A stretch of 64,000 nt of DNA from the NCBI GenBank assembly GCA_963576475.1, contig OY754967.1, forward strand, positions 21,182,414-21,246,413, given 5' to 3'. Source of the DNA: Molanna angustata (Eukaryota; Arthropoda; Insecta; Trichoptera; Molannidae). Positions 1 through 10,429 of the stretch are shown one piece after another. A program made the translations under genes and the position numbers. The first letter of the stretch is position 1. Each line of letters starts with the position of its first letter. The notes beneath the pieces were generated by a model. That model was not told where the DNA came from. It was given only the letters and a program-made list of their open reading frames with translations, and ran no database searches.

Positions 1-3000
1 GAAACATCAAAGGAAATATTTCAGATGACACAAATCCTCTGACTGCAGAAGCTGTTATAATTGTAGATGCATTATTACATGTGCACAAACCTTGTAAAGA
101 TGGAGAAACGGCCACACCTTGTCCAGAAGGAGAGGTATTCTTATTTTATCAATTATCTTTATTATTTATCCTGTCACTGGTTACCCCACATTGTGGGATA
201 TGCTGTGATGGTATGAATGAATGAATGTCTTTATCATTTATTTTTAATAAACAAGTATATAAAACTTATATTCCCTAAACTTACACTTATGCTATGAGAT
301 TATTAAAAAATTGATTTAAAGATGGAAGTCGAACTGGCAATCCTATTCTCTTTCACATAAAACATGTTTTATTACAAAGGATCGCAGTAACAATTCTGCT
401 GTTTTCTGTCTTCTATTTTTAGTTTTTTAACTTAACCCTTTAAACGCATTTAGGAAAAAATAAAATTTGATCTGAAAAATGCAAATTTTCAATATAAAAT
501 AAAGTATTCTATAAAATTCCTTTTAATTTTTTTTAAATCAATATCTTGATTTAGTAAACCAAAAAATAGTTGTCATGTTATATTTTGGGGGGAGGGGGAC
601 TCAAAAAATTTAATTTAAATATATTTTTTTATATTTTTTTTCGCATTAGTGTTTTTTACAAGCCGTGGACTATAGTCGATTTACGCATCGAAAGGGGAAA
701 AAAAATAAGGCGACTAGGCGACGTAGACTCAAAGGGTTAAGCGTGAGCTATATTTTAAAAGTAACGGAGATGGGATTGTTTACCCATGTAGAAAACATCA
801 GGTGATGGGTATAAAAGATGGAAGGTAGTGGACTGTATTTTTAAACGATCTCACCGATGCTTCTATACTCCTGGTTCACTGATTATTTGTTCTGTGCACA
901 CATCCACACGCAGTGGTCTTCAAACTTGTACTGGTTAATTTCACTTGACACTTATTGTCACCCAAATTTATTTTGACAAGTGACAATTCTCATACATCGG
1001 TGAGGGGACAATGGCATGGAAGGGATTTAAAGGAAATATGCTTCTACATAACCGCCCACTCAAATTTTAAACAAAATTTGACGAATTGTACATATCACGG
1101 TGGCCACAAACAAAATTAACCTTTAACAAACTCATATCACTAATGCAGCCATCACAAAATAAAACTCCACATTGTCCAATTCATGAAATTACAAACACAC
1201 AAAAAAAATTCAATAACATACTATCCACAACAAATTCACATTAAAAAAAAATTCAAAAAGATAGTTCACAGACTATATCAATGAAAACAATAGACAGACC
1301 TTTCTGTCATAACGAAAACACATTTAACTTAATTGTTATAATAACCAACTAAAACTATAAGACTAACATTATTCTTAACTATTTCTATTAAACATCTAAG
1401 GGACATATTTTCACAACAGGTCGAACAAATATTCCCTCTTTTGTCTTAACTTTTACCACCCGTACAATATTATCCTTTCCTGGCATGGTAGCCACAATTC
1501 TTCCCAATTTCCATTGTAAAGGATGTAACCTTTCTTCTTTCACTAACACTAAATCTCCCACCTGTATATTAGGCACTGAAGTGAACCACTTTTTACGCTG
1601 TTGAAGTGAAGTGAGGTATTCCACACTCCAACGTTTCCAAAAATCCTGATACATTCTTGTGATCATCTGCCATCTATCTAACCTATTCAATTTAATATCT
1701 GTGACGTCATACTCTGGAATACCAACCAATACCTCACTTATAATAAAGTGAGCTGGCGTTAAGGCATCTACGCTGTCAATATCATTACACATAGGAACAA
1801 GTGGTCTAGAATTCACTACCGCCTCGATCTTAATCAATACTGTATTAAACTCCTCATAAGTCATCACTTGGTTGCCAACAACTCGCTTTAAGTGATACTT
1901 TATAGATCTTACGTTGATCTCATGTAGGCCACCAAAATGTGGACCTTTAGGAGGATTCAAATGCCAATCGATGCATTTTTCGAGACAGAAATTTCGAAAA
2001 TCTGTATCTTGGATACAGTCACTATAAAATTTAAAAACTCCAGTCAAATATTTACGTGTGCCAACCAAATTTGTTCCGCAATCGCTATATACTGTAGTAC
2101 ATAAACCACGTCGAGATACAAATCTCTCTAAGCAAGCAATAAATGCACTAGTAGATAATTCATTAACAATTTCAATATGTATGGCCTTTGTAGTCATACA
2201 TACGAAAACACAAAAGTATGCCTTATACGTTTTCGAATTGCGACGTTTATTTTCCTTCAAAATAAACGGCCCGCCTAAGTCAATTGATACGTTTATGAAT
2301 GGTCGATGACGAGTAACCCGAATAGCTGGCAAGTCAGCCATTATTGGCTGCACTGGTGAAGCACTAAATCGCTTACACACAAGACACTTTGACAAAACAG
2401 ACTTAATTCTATTTCTCGCTGAAACAATCCAATATTTCCGTTGTATTAAATGTTGCAGTGATCTGGGACCCACATGCAAATATGATATATGAAAATAATT
2501 TATCAATAATTTTCCAAACTCACTATGCTTATGCAACAATATTGGAAATTTCATTTTATCGGGTAGTGCAGAATATCTAATTCTTCCGCCCACTCTGACA
2601 AGTCCCTGTTTATCTATAAAACAATTCAACTTCTGCAGTTGAGGATTATCGCATTGATTTTTGTATTTTAACATATTAATATCCTTCATAAAATGTAAAC
2701 TCTGATCATATTTTATAATTGCTTGTAAACTAATTTCCATTTCCCTATTACACAAATCTCCTTTAGTGCGATTATTAACATTCAACAGACAATTATTTTT
2801 AAACCTTAAAATCCAAGCTACTACACGTGTTAACTTTGTATATTTATTAGTTATGTTATACAATCCTAATCTATCTTTATCTTCTAAAATTAAAGCATTA
2901 GATTGATTAACTAACCCTTTATATTCTGGCAATTGTGCAGGTACAATATAATCATCACACCGTGGCCATCTGTCAACAGGTTCTAACAGCCACTCTGGAC

Positions 3001-6000
3001 CGTTTATCCACAACGTGTGACCAACTAATTCTTCTGGATATAATCCTCTAGATGCACAATCTGCTGGATTACATTGAGATCTCACATGAAACCATTTTCC
3101 ATGAGGCACGTTTTCCCAAATACGTTCTATTCGATTTGCAACAAATAATTTTAATAGATATGATGGTGTTTTAAGCCACGACAAAACAATACTAGAATCT
3201 GTGTACATATATACATCCTTTATAATAATTGCATCTTGAAATACAGATAAAGTATATTTAATTAATTTTGATAATAATAATGCACCACAGAGCTCCAAGC
3301 GTGGTATCGTTTGCATCTTAATTGGAGCAACCTTAGACTTGGCAGTCACCAGAGATATTTGTTTACTATCCTCAGTAACCAAATAACAAACAGCGCTATA
3401 TCCGTCATTAGAGGCGTCAGAAAAGCCAACTAAATAACACTGACTATCAACGCTAGTTCCAAAAAACCTACTCAATTTAAATTCCTCTAATAAAGACATT
3501 TGATCAACTATTTTATTCCACTGCACTTTCGTGGATTCTGGAATAATATCATCCCATCCCAATTTCATTTTCCACAAATTTTGAATGAAACTTTTCAATA
3601 AAAATGTAAACGGAGTGATCCACCCTACAGGGTCATATATAGATGAAACGACCGATAGAATCATACGCTTTGTATATTTAATATCAATTTTCTTAACCTG
3701 ATAACTAAAAACATCATTCACAAAATCCCATTTAATTCCTAATAATTTAATATGATTACTGTCTTCAGCAAAACAGATCACACTGCTATCAGATTTATTA
3801 AAATCTTGAATAAATTCAGGACAGTTAGTTGCCCATTTTGACAATTCAAAACAACCACTTCGTAAAATAGAAATCAACTGATCTCGTAAAATAATAGCAT
3901 CTTCAATATTATGATCACCGCATATAATATCATCTACATATGTACTATTATGAAGAGCTTTAGCACCTAATGGGTATTTATCACTTTCATCCAAAGCTAA
4001 CTGATTTATTGTTTGAATTGCATTATAGGGTGAGCTTCCTAAACCATATGTCACAGTGCATAACTCATATTCTTTGACAGGTTGTGACGGATCTTCTCGC
4101 CACAATACATGCTGATATCTTCTATCTTCTTGCCTGATAGATATTTGTCTATACATTTTAGTTATGTCAGCAGAAAACCCGATTTTATAGATTCTAAACT
4201 TTAACAATAATTCGATTATATCCTTTTGCAACTTTGGACCTACATGTAAATATTTGTTTAATGCACCAGTTGCGTTCGTATTAGAACTGCCATCAAAAAC
4301 AACTCTCAATTTAGTAGATAAACTATCAGGTTTCAGAACACAGTGATGAGGAATATAATATACATTTGGATCGCCTTGTAAAGGAACTTCTTTCATGTGT
4401 CCTAACATCTCATATTCCTTCATGAACTTTGTATATTCAAGTTTAATTTCCAAATTATTACAAAATTTTCTTTCCATATTAGTTAATCTTTTAAGAGCAA
4501 AACCAAAAGTACCAACACATGGTACGTGAATATCTTTTTTTAATAAGAGCGGTACTACAAATCTACCATCGTCATTACGATAATGTAAATCATTGTATAA
4601 CTGAACACATTCCTCATCCGAATGTGACATTTTCCTACTACTTGATACTGTGTTTACCTCTTCTATTTCCCAAAACCCTTTTAATTTTTCATCTAACACA
4701 TCAGATGATACAAAACATGTTAACAACTCATTGTTATCATGTACAAAATCTTGACCTAAAATTACAAACCCAAATATGGTCTCAAATGCATATAAATCTT
4801 CTGATAATTTTTTACAATTTCCTGTAAACAATTTTCCATACATGTCAGCACCTAATAATATATCAATATTACTGCTTTTCCAAAATTCATTATCTGCCAA
4901 TTCTAAATCTTGAGTCAAAACTCTACACTGATGAGATAAATCTCTCCTAGGCAAGTTTGATGGAAGCGCATCCACCACTACACTCTTTACAAATAGCGAC
5001 TTGTTATATTTATTATTAAATAAACAAAATTGCATAGAACCCTTTACATCAATATTAGTAGAAGACAGCGTTGTCAATGATACAGAATGCCCTTTTGTAT
5101 AGAATCCTATATTCTTACAAAACTTCCCAGACATCAAAGTAACCTGACTTCCAGAATCAACTAAACACTTGGCCTTATAAAATTGCCCATCTTTTCCCTG
5201 GACATATCCTATAATTGTTCCTAATATCACTTGACCAATAGATTCATTACCCCGAATCCCTTTATGGCAGATACCTACTACCGATGAATTATCAGTATGC
5301 AATAAAACATTATGTTTCCTATCACAAGTTTGACACTTTTTGTTAGACTTACAATCCTTTATCAGATGTTTTCCAAAACAACAAAAACATAATTTCAATT
5401 TAGAGACAATATCCTTTCTCTCTGATACAGTTTTATTAATAAATGTGTCACAATTGTGTATCGTATGACTACCCTTACACATATAGCATTCAAGTTGGCG
5501 AATATTACCTACAAACCCTTTGTCTGATTTATGATTATAATTATTACGCTTTACTTGTGAATTACTCTGACGTGAAAATTTTAATACTTGCAATTGACTT
5601 CGAATTATTTCAAATATTCTATTTATTGAAGGAATTTCCTGAATATCTAATCTACTTTCCACTATTCGACGTGTAAATTCATCTAATTTATTAATAAATA
5701 TAAATCCCCATACCTGATCTAACATTTTTTCACATTTCATATTTGACAGAGCTAATATATTTTCATTAAATGTATGATATAATTCGCTTAATTGCCCTAC
5801 ATTTTCACCAACTAAAGATTTGCATTGAAACATTTTATTCATGTAATATTAAAATTGTAATCTTGTATTAGTGTAATGTCCACACAATGTACTCCAAGCA
5901 ATATTATAATTATCACTAATCAGTGGTAAATTAACAAATGTTGATGCAAATCCCTTTATGGACGTTCGCAAATAATGAAATTTTTCTATGTCTGTATATC

Positions 6001-9000
6001 CAATATTATCATGAATCAATGACACAAACATGTCATGAAACGAATTCCAATTTTCGACGTTGGAATCAAAAACAGGTAAATTTATTATAGGAGCTCTCTG
6101 AATTTTATTACATACATCAGTTGCATTTATTTTCAGACCATTAGATAAACGATTTTTAATTCTCATTATTTCAAAATACATAATGTCACATTTCTGAATT
6201 ATTTCACTCAACTCTTTCAACTCTGTATCACATTTTGTATCAGTATATATTCCAATCAAGCTGTCACTTAATTCATTGACCAATTTATACCATTCATCAA
6301 CTCTCTGACACCTAGCTAAAAATATTTCATCTCGTTCGATATTGCCTTTTTCACATAGATCTCTTAATTCATATGTATTCCTAATTCTAGAAATAGCATT
6401 TAACATCCTTGCTTTAATGTTATCAGCCATTTTAAAACTTTAAACTTATACTTATAAACTATAATTGCATGCAAACACAAATTCACTGTATCAATAATAA
6501 TGTGGTATTTTATTCTACCCGACTGCATTCACAATAATGTTATTAACATTAATATGGTACCTTATTATACCTCACAATAATCACAAAATAATATTATGTG
6601 ATAATTAATCACCATAATATTGTAACAAAATTGAGTACCTACAAATTACTATTTGAAACCACCGCAACATGCAGAATTCGCAACAAATAACACAAAAAAA
6701 CACTTCAAATTCGGTTAGAAGGGCCAAAATATTATGTAGAAAACATCAGGTGATGGGTATAAAAGATGGAAGGTAGTGGACTGTATTTTTAAACGATCTC
6801 ACCGATGCTTCTATACTCCTGGTTCACTGATTATTTGTTCTGTGCACACATCCACACGCAGTGGTCTTCAAACTTGTACTGGTTAATTTCACTTGACACT
6901 TATTGTCACCCAAATTTATTTTGACAAGTGACAATTCTCATACATCGGTGAGGGGACAATGGCATGGAAGGGATTTAAAGGAAATATGCTTCTACAACCC
7001 ACATTATCAATATTTTTTGTTACTTTCTATCTAGGTTGAAAAATTTATAGCAATTGGAGTAATATTAATAATTCAAGATGTTTCTAGTATTAAATACATT
7101 TTTTATTTGTGTTTTTTAAATTCAGCCTGGGGACGTCGAAGTTGTTTCTGTTGTTCACACACTTATCTACCAACTAAGTTCATTGAAAGTGTATTATCCA
7201 AAAGATTTGAGACCTCCTGATAGCCGTAAGTCTGTGCTGAAAACTATAAGTGAGGTTAAAAAAAGATTTCCAGAAGGCCCTCCTTTATTAAATCCTATCA
7301 AAGACATGAAAATAAACGATGAAGTATTTACAGAATGTGTCAAACAAATTGAAAAGTTTGAAAATAAGTGAGTATATTTTTACATCAATTTCCACTACCA
7401 CGAGAAGAAAATTCAGTTTCCTGTTGACTTATCTTATAGTTTAATTTCTTTCATATAAATACATTGATTCATTTTTCTCATGTATGTTTGTTAGAGTATG
7501 TATATACTGATGTGTGTATACCTACATACTTATTTTTGTATTATGTTATGATTTTCATTGATCTTTAAATAAATGAATATTGAATATTTATATTGAAGTT
7601 ATTTAACTAACTTCAATATAAATCATATTATTTTATAAAGTTAAAAGTTAATCTTGTTAATATATGTTGAATGTATTTTATATACAGATGGGTTGGTGAC
7701 AGAGTGGGTATGATGCTGTAATAGTAATCCAGTGGATACGAGGTTACGTACATGATACAAGCATTTATGTTTAGTTCAGGGAATGTATATGTATAAGGGA
7801 ATTTCTTTTATTAAAATAGAAAACCTATTTAAATGTCACTATAATGTGATTTTAGATTATATACACATCCACTACACAAAGATCCTTCAAGGCCAGAATT
7901 ATATTCTAAATATACCAAAAAAATTGAAGTGATGGCAGAATTGAAATCATATAGGGACGATTTAAAAAAAGCAAAAAGCCTTTTACAAATGGAGGAACTG
8001 AGATGCCGAAAAAGGATTTTAAGAAGACTCGGTTATTGTTCTACAACTGATGTTATTGAAATCAAAGGAAGAGTAGCATGTGAACTAAGTAGGTCAGTAT
8101 GACATATTTTAATAAGTTTTATAAGTCAGGTGATGTGTATTTATTAAAAATTTTAAACATTAAATTGTGTTTCAGCGCCGATGAATTATTGATGACAGAA
8201 ATGATGTTTAACGGATTATTTAATAATTTAACCACAGAACAATGTGTTTCTCTTCTTAGCTGTTTTGTGTGTGATGAGAAAAGTTCTGAAACTCCTAAAT
8301 CAACCGAGGAGCTCTCTGGGCCATTGAGACAAATGCAGGTTTGTTTCTGCTAAGTTATCACCATGTTATTAGGATAAGTTATTTTATTGATAGTAGAGTG
8401 GAAATCCATTTTTAAGTTATAAAATAAAAATAACAGTACTTTTCTGCAATTTTGGTTTTTTAAGAATAAATATTTTTTTCTTTCAATTTTGGTAAGCTAA
8501 GAAGTATCAAGCAAAGACGTATGGATTGAGAATTCTGCATCATTTTTATTGCAGAAATTCTTAAGCAATCAATTATGTATTTTGATATTGCATATTTTTT
8601 TAGGATTTAGCAAGAAAAATAGCTAAAATATCTGCAGACTCACAATTGGAAATCGAAGAGGATCTATATGTTGAAAAATTTAAACCCTTTTTAATGGATG
8701 TGGTGTTGGCATGGTGCAAAGGAGCAAATTTTTTGCAGATATGTAAAATGACTGATATATTTGAAGGTATTGTATTTCTATGTTTTAATTCATTTACAGC
8801 GAAAGAGGTATATTTAATCACTATTTGATGGACAAGAAAATAATATTTGAAAATCAAGTTTTTTGTATTCATGTTAAAAAATAAATATTATTGTATTTTT
8901 AGGTTCCATAATCCGATGCATGCGTCGATTAGAAGAAGTGTTAAGACAGCTAGTTCAAGCTGCAAAAAATATTGGCAACACAGATCTGGAAGATAAATTT

Positions 9001-9060
9001 AATTCTGGAATAAAAATGCTTAAAAGAGATATTGTGTTTGCCGCTAGTTTATATTTGTAA
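1..9060 (+). CDS. Mtr4: Exosome RNA helicase MTR4, 3' part of gene (6 exons)
   Basis: MTR4 (SKIV2L2) is the Ski2-like DExH helicase that feeds structured RNAs, including pre-rRNA, to the nuclear exosome. Exons seen: 1-134, 7126-7367, 7856-8092, 8176-8338, 8604-8766, 8903-9060 (stop TAA). All introns begin GT and end AG, and phases close across every junction. Exon 1-134 and the start of 7126-7367 encode the end of the arch/KOW insertion. The rest is the C-terminal helical DSHCT domain, with family landmarks such as YPKDLRPPDSR, CRKRILRRLGYCST, MMFNGLFNNLT, GPLRQMQ, ICKMTDIFEGSIIRCMRRLEE and KRDIVFAASLYL at the very C-terminus. The helicase core lies left of the window. The 7-kb intron 135-7125 contains an antisense BEL/Pao retrotransposon and a small MITE. 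AATAAA follows at 9128-9133. Identification rests on recalled family motifs; a BLASTP search would confirm it. Confidence 0.95.
432..740. mobile_element. piggyBac-like MITE
   Basis: The block is bounded by TTAA on both sides (432-435 and 737-740), the target site used by piggyBac. Just inside are short inverted termini, CCCTTTAAACGC on the left and the complement of CCCTTTGAGTC on the right. About 300 bp, AT-rich, with no coding capacity, so a non-autonomous element. The assignment rests only on the TTAA target and short terminal repeats. Confidence 0.55.
787..1048 (-). repeat. 3' LTR of the BEL/Pao element
   Basis: 262 bp with TGTAG and TACA ends as read on the + strand. By eye it matches 6735-6996 base for base. 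It is the downstream LTR because the element reads on the - strand. It is flanked on the outside by target-site copy ACCCA at 782-786. Confidence 0.93.
1388..5842 (-). CDS. BEL/Pao Gag-Pol polyprotein (protease, RT, RNase H, integrase)
   Basis: 1484 codons, uninterrupted. Visible in order: zinc-knuckle cysteine clusters (C119-C131, C152-C164) ending the gag part; a retroviral-type aspartic protease with catalytic D229 in VDSG (DUF1758); reverse transcriptase with the catalytic YVDD at 635-638; a Pao-type region (peptidase A17 family) after the RT; RNase H with VGFSDAS and YTDSS; an integrase His/Cys zinc-binding region with C-x-x-C in SKCLVCKRF; an integrase core with D1188, D1254 and E1308 as a plausible D,D,E triad; and a C-terminal DUF5641-like domain with VGDLVLVKEE. 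All key residues appear present. No env ORF follows: the stop is about 340 bp before the 3' LTR. The upstream in-frame stop at 5851-5849 separates it from the gag N-terminus. Confidence 0.95.
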   Translation of the reverse strand: MNKMFQCKSLVGENVGQLSELYHTFNENILALSNMKCEKMLDQVWGFIFINKLDEFTRRIVESRLDIQEIPSINRIFEIIRSQLQVLKFSRQSNSQVKRNNYNHKSDKGFVGNIRQLECYMCKGSHTIHNCDTFINKTVSERKDIVSKLKLCFCCFGKHLIKDCKSNKKCQTCDRKHNVLLHTDNSSVVGICHKGIRGNESIGQVILGTIIGYVQGKDGQFYKAKCLVDSGSQVTLMSGKFCKNIGFYTKGHSVSLTTLSSTNIDVKGSMQFCLFNNKYNKSLFVKSVVVDALPSNLPRRDLSHQCRVLTQDLELADNEFWKSSNIDILLGADMYGKLFTGNCKKLSEDLYAFETIFGFVILGQDFVHDNNELLTCFVSSDVLDEKLKGFWEIEEVNTVSSSRKMSHSDEECVQLYNDLHYRNDDGRFVVPLLLKKDIHVPCVGTFGFALKRLTNMERKFCNNLEIKLEYTKFMKEYEMLGHMKEVPLQGDPNVYYIPHHCVLKPDSLSTKLRVVFDGSSNTNATGALNKYLHVGPKLQKDIIELLLKFRIYKIGFSADITKMYRQISIRQEDRRYQHVLWREDPSQPVKEYELCTVTYGLGSSPYNAIQTINQLALDESDKYPLGAKALHNSTYVDDIICGDHNIEDAIILRDQLISILRSGCFELSKWATNCPEFIQDFNKSDSSVICFAEDSNHIKLLGIKWDFVNDVFSYQVKKIDIKYTKRMILSVVSSIYDPVGWITPFTFLLKSFIQNLWKMKLGWDDIIPESTKVQWNKIVDQMSLLEEFKLSRFFGTSVDSQCYLVGFSDASNDGYSAVCYLVTEDSKQISLVTAKSKVAPIKMQTIPRLELCGALLLSKLIKYTLSVFQDAIIIKDVYMYTDSSIVLSWLKTPSYLLKLFVANRIERIWENVPHGKWFHVRSQCNPADCASRGLYPEELVGHTLWINGPEWLLEPVDRWPRCDDYIVPAQLPEYKGLVNQSNALILEDKDRLGLYNITNKYTKLTRVVAWILRFKNNCLLNVNNRTKGDLCNREMEISLQAIIKYDQSLHFMKDINMLKYKNQCDNPQLQKLNCFIDKQGLVRVGGRIRYSALPDKMKFPILLHKHSEFGKLLINYFHISYLHVGPRSLQHLIQRKYWIVSARNRIKSVLSKCLVCKRFSASPVQPIMADLPAIRVTRHRPFINVSIDLGGPFILKENKRRNSKTYKAYFCVFVCMTTKAIHIEIVNELSTSAFIACLERFVSRRGLCTTVYSDCGTNLVGTRKYLTGVFKFYSDCIQDTDFRNFCLEKCIDWHLNPPKGPHFGGLHEINVRSIKYHLKRVVGNQVMTYEEFNTVLIKIEAVVNSRPLVPMCNDIDSVDALTPAHFIISEVLVGIPEYDVTDIKLNRLDRWQMITRMYQDFWKRWSVEYLTSLQQRKKWFTSVPNIQVGDLVLVKEERLHPLQWKLGRIVATMPGKDNIVRVVKVKTKEGIFVRPVVKICPLDV
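5849..6430 (-). CDS. BEL/Pao gag N-terminal ORF (DUF1759-type)
   Basis: 193 codons on the - strand starting MADNIKARML, just inside the 5' LTR. The C-terminal half has the pattern found at the start of BEL/Pao polyproteins (DUF1759): a conserved LPVFDSNVENWNSFHDMF stretch followed by FHYLRTSI. It ends at TAA (5851-5849) and is in the same frame as the following 1484-aa ORF, only two codons upstream of that ORF's first ATG. In most BEL/Pao elements these parts form one polyprotein, so this is best read as gag-pol split by one stop codon. Either the stop is a disabling mutation or it is read through. Confidence 0.85.
   Translation of the reverse strand: MADNIKARMLNAISRIRNTYELRDLCEKGNIERDEIFLARCQRVDEWYKLVNELSDSLIGIYTDTKCDTELKELSEIIQKCDIMYFEIMRIKNRLSNGLKINATDVCNKIQRAPIINLPVFDSNVENWNSFHDMFVSLIHDNIGYTDIEKFHYLRTSIKGFASTFVNLPLISDNYNIAWSTLCGHYTNTRLQF
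6735..6996 (-). repeat. 5' LTR of the BEL/Pao element
   Basis: 262-bp partner of the LTR at 787-1048. Outside it lies the second target-site copy ACCCA (6997-7001). Transcription of the element should start inside this LTR and run leftwards, antisense to Mtr4. Confidence 0.93.
7683..7800 (+). mobile_element. Diverged tRNA-derived SINE copy
   Basis: It resembles the SINE at 14263-14400: GATGGGTTG, then a box-A-like region, then AGTAATCCAGTGG and a tail with CAAGCATTTATG and GGGAATGTATATG. The B box is decayed. It lies in the Mtr4 intron between exons 7126-7367 and 7856-8092. Confidence 0.55.
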
Positions 9061-9127
9061 GTGATTAAGATTTTGTAAGATATTCGAATATACTTTTAGT
9101 TTTGTCAAACTACATACATGTTTTTTT

Positions 9128-9133
9128 AATAAA
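9128..9133 (+). terminator. Likely poly(A) signal of Mtr4
   Basis: AATAAA lies 68 nt downstream of the Mtr4 stop codon; a second AT-rich AATAAA-type run follows at about 9146. Placement fits a short 3' UTR. No transcript evidence is available. Confidence 0.6.
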
Positions 9134-9550
9134 ATTTTACCATGTAAATAAACAATTTTTCATTTATTCCTTCATTTCAAATTATAGTCGTTATCAAGAA
9201 TCAATAAATTGATACATCTCTATCCTTAGTACCCAGTGAAATGTGAAAATATTTTCAATAAAAAATGTTATTCTGTGTAGTTTTAGTGTTCAGTGCTGTT
9301 CCACAAATGTGGCGCTGTAAAAATAATTTTGCCTTTATCATTGTTATTATTACTTTTCCATTTGTTTGAAAACTTTTTCCGGCTATCTTTAGATGGTAAT
9401 AAGTGTAAAATAGAGAGAGACAAATCTATAAAATTTGTTGGATGCTTCAATCATTGATGTGGCTTTTAAGTTGATTATACAACACTTTGGAAGCATCAAG
9501 TAGTAGTTGCATGTTTATTTTAGTAAAACGCTTTGTAAAGAAATTTTCAT

Positions 9551-9841
9551 TCACAAGAAAAATAAACCAATAAGCAAAATTAAAACAATGGAAATAAATT
9601 TATTGAGCTCACAGACAACCGACTGCTCCCCATCATCCAGGACAACAGTACTCTTCATAGGCCTGTTGCCATCTTCCACACTGCTTGGTGGAACCCAGCC
9701 CAACTGTCTAGAAAGTAATTTTCGCCAAGGCAATACCAAGAATGTCGATGGAGATGGCTCCTCTCCGTCCAGAAAAACAATCACCCCACTTGGTTTTCTG
9801 CAAGAAAAGAAAATGCATACAATCTGGAAGAAATTTCTCAC
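9551..9841 (-). other. Unrecognised coding-like fragment
   Basis: On the - strand a region less AT-rich than its surroundings can be translated for about 75 residues (for example KPSGVIVFLDGEEPS and QLGWVPPSSVEDGNRPMK). It is preceded by a good splice-acceptor-like CTTTTCTTGCAG at about 9804-9793. I do not recognise the product. It could be an orphan exon, a fragment of a captured gene or chance. No matching upstream exon was found before the MITE at 9968. Confidence 0.25.
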
Positions 9842-9967
9842 AGTATCATAATGTGAGCGCTAGTCCTTCCCTCGAGTGGTGTTCTGAATTCTGTACCTTT
9901 TACCCATGCTCGCTTGATGTGACTTTCAAGCAGTTGGGATTATGCATAAAGGCATTAAAATATTCGG

Positions 9968-10345
9968 TGCCACTATTTTTACGACCGGAATTGGCGGGAA
10001 AAGCGTTTTCCCGCCAAAAAGTGTATTTACACGACCAATTTTCTATGTCATTTATAACCATAGAAAGCGTAGATAAATCAAAATACAAAAATATTTACCT
10101 TTGTCATTTTTTCAATGGTCATAAATGCATCATTAAAACCAACTTGAAGAAGAAATAAATAATATTGGCATCTTATTACATTTACTTAATTTTATAAATC
10201 ATTTTTTCATCGAGATCTACAATTATAACAAAGTATAAACAAAGGTAAATATTTTTATAACTTGATTTATCTGCGCTTTCTATGGGTATGGAAAGAATGA
10301 TAAGAATTTATCTATGGTTGAGTCGTAAAAATATTTCGAAGTAGG
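9968..10345. mobile_element. Foldback MITE, copy 1
   Basis: About 375 bp, closely similar to 13300-13680. It begins CGGTGCCACTATTTTTACG and ends near GAGTCGTAAAAATAT, an imperfect terminal inverted repeat. Inside, TACAAAAATATTTACC and GGTAAATATTTTTATA form a second inverted pair, so much of it can fold back. There is a GGCGGGAAAA...TTTTCCCGCC inverted pair near the left end. No coding capacity. Confidence 0.7.
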
Positions 10346-10429
10346 AATGAGATTGTCATGGTGTTATAGCCGAAAAACAGTGTTGCCGAAAACGATAATT
10401 TTTAATTTTTTCCGCGGCAACATTTTGGC

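Larger units (their letters stand above)
787..6996 (-). mobile_element. Complete BEL/Pao LTR retrotransposon
   Basis: A 6.2-kb element in antisense orientation inside the Mtr4 intron. It has two 262-bp LTRs (787-1048 and 6735-6996) that start TG and end CA and look identical by eye. A perfect 5-bp target duplication ACCCA flanks it (782-786 and 6997-7001), the length typical of BEL/Pao. The internal region reads on the - strand as a gag-like ORF (6430-5849) followed in the same frame by a 1484-aa gag/protease/RT/RNase H/integrase ORF (5842-1388). Identical LTRs imply a recent insertion. A TGG that could begin a primer-binding site is 8 nt inside the 5' LTR (6726-6724), and a G-rich stretch sits next to the 3' LTR. 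Confidence 0.95.
135..7125 (+). other. Large Mtr4 intron filled by transposons
   Basis: This intron starts GTATTC and ends TTCAG, between the coding exons for the arch and the DSHCT domain. It holds a piggyBac-like MITE (432-740) and a complete BEL/Pao element (787-6996). The stretch 175-270, with ATGAATGAATGAATG, looks like LINE tail debris. I see no other gene in it. Confidence 0.85.

Noticed and set aside
2058..5676. + strand ORFs of 77-102 codons inside the BEL element
   Set aside because: They are shadows of the 1484-codon - strand frame and have no recognisable motifs.
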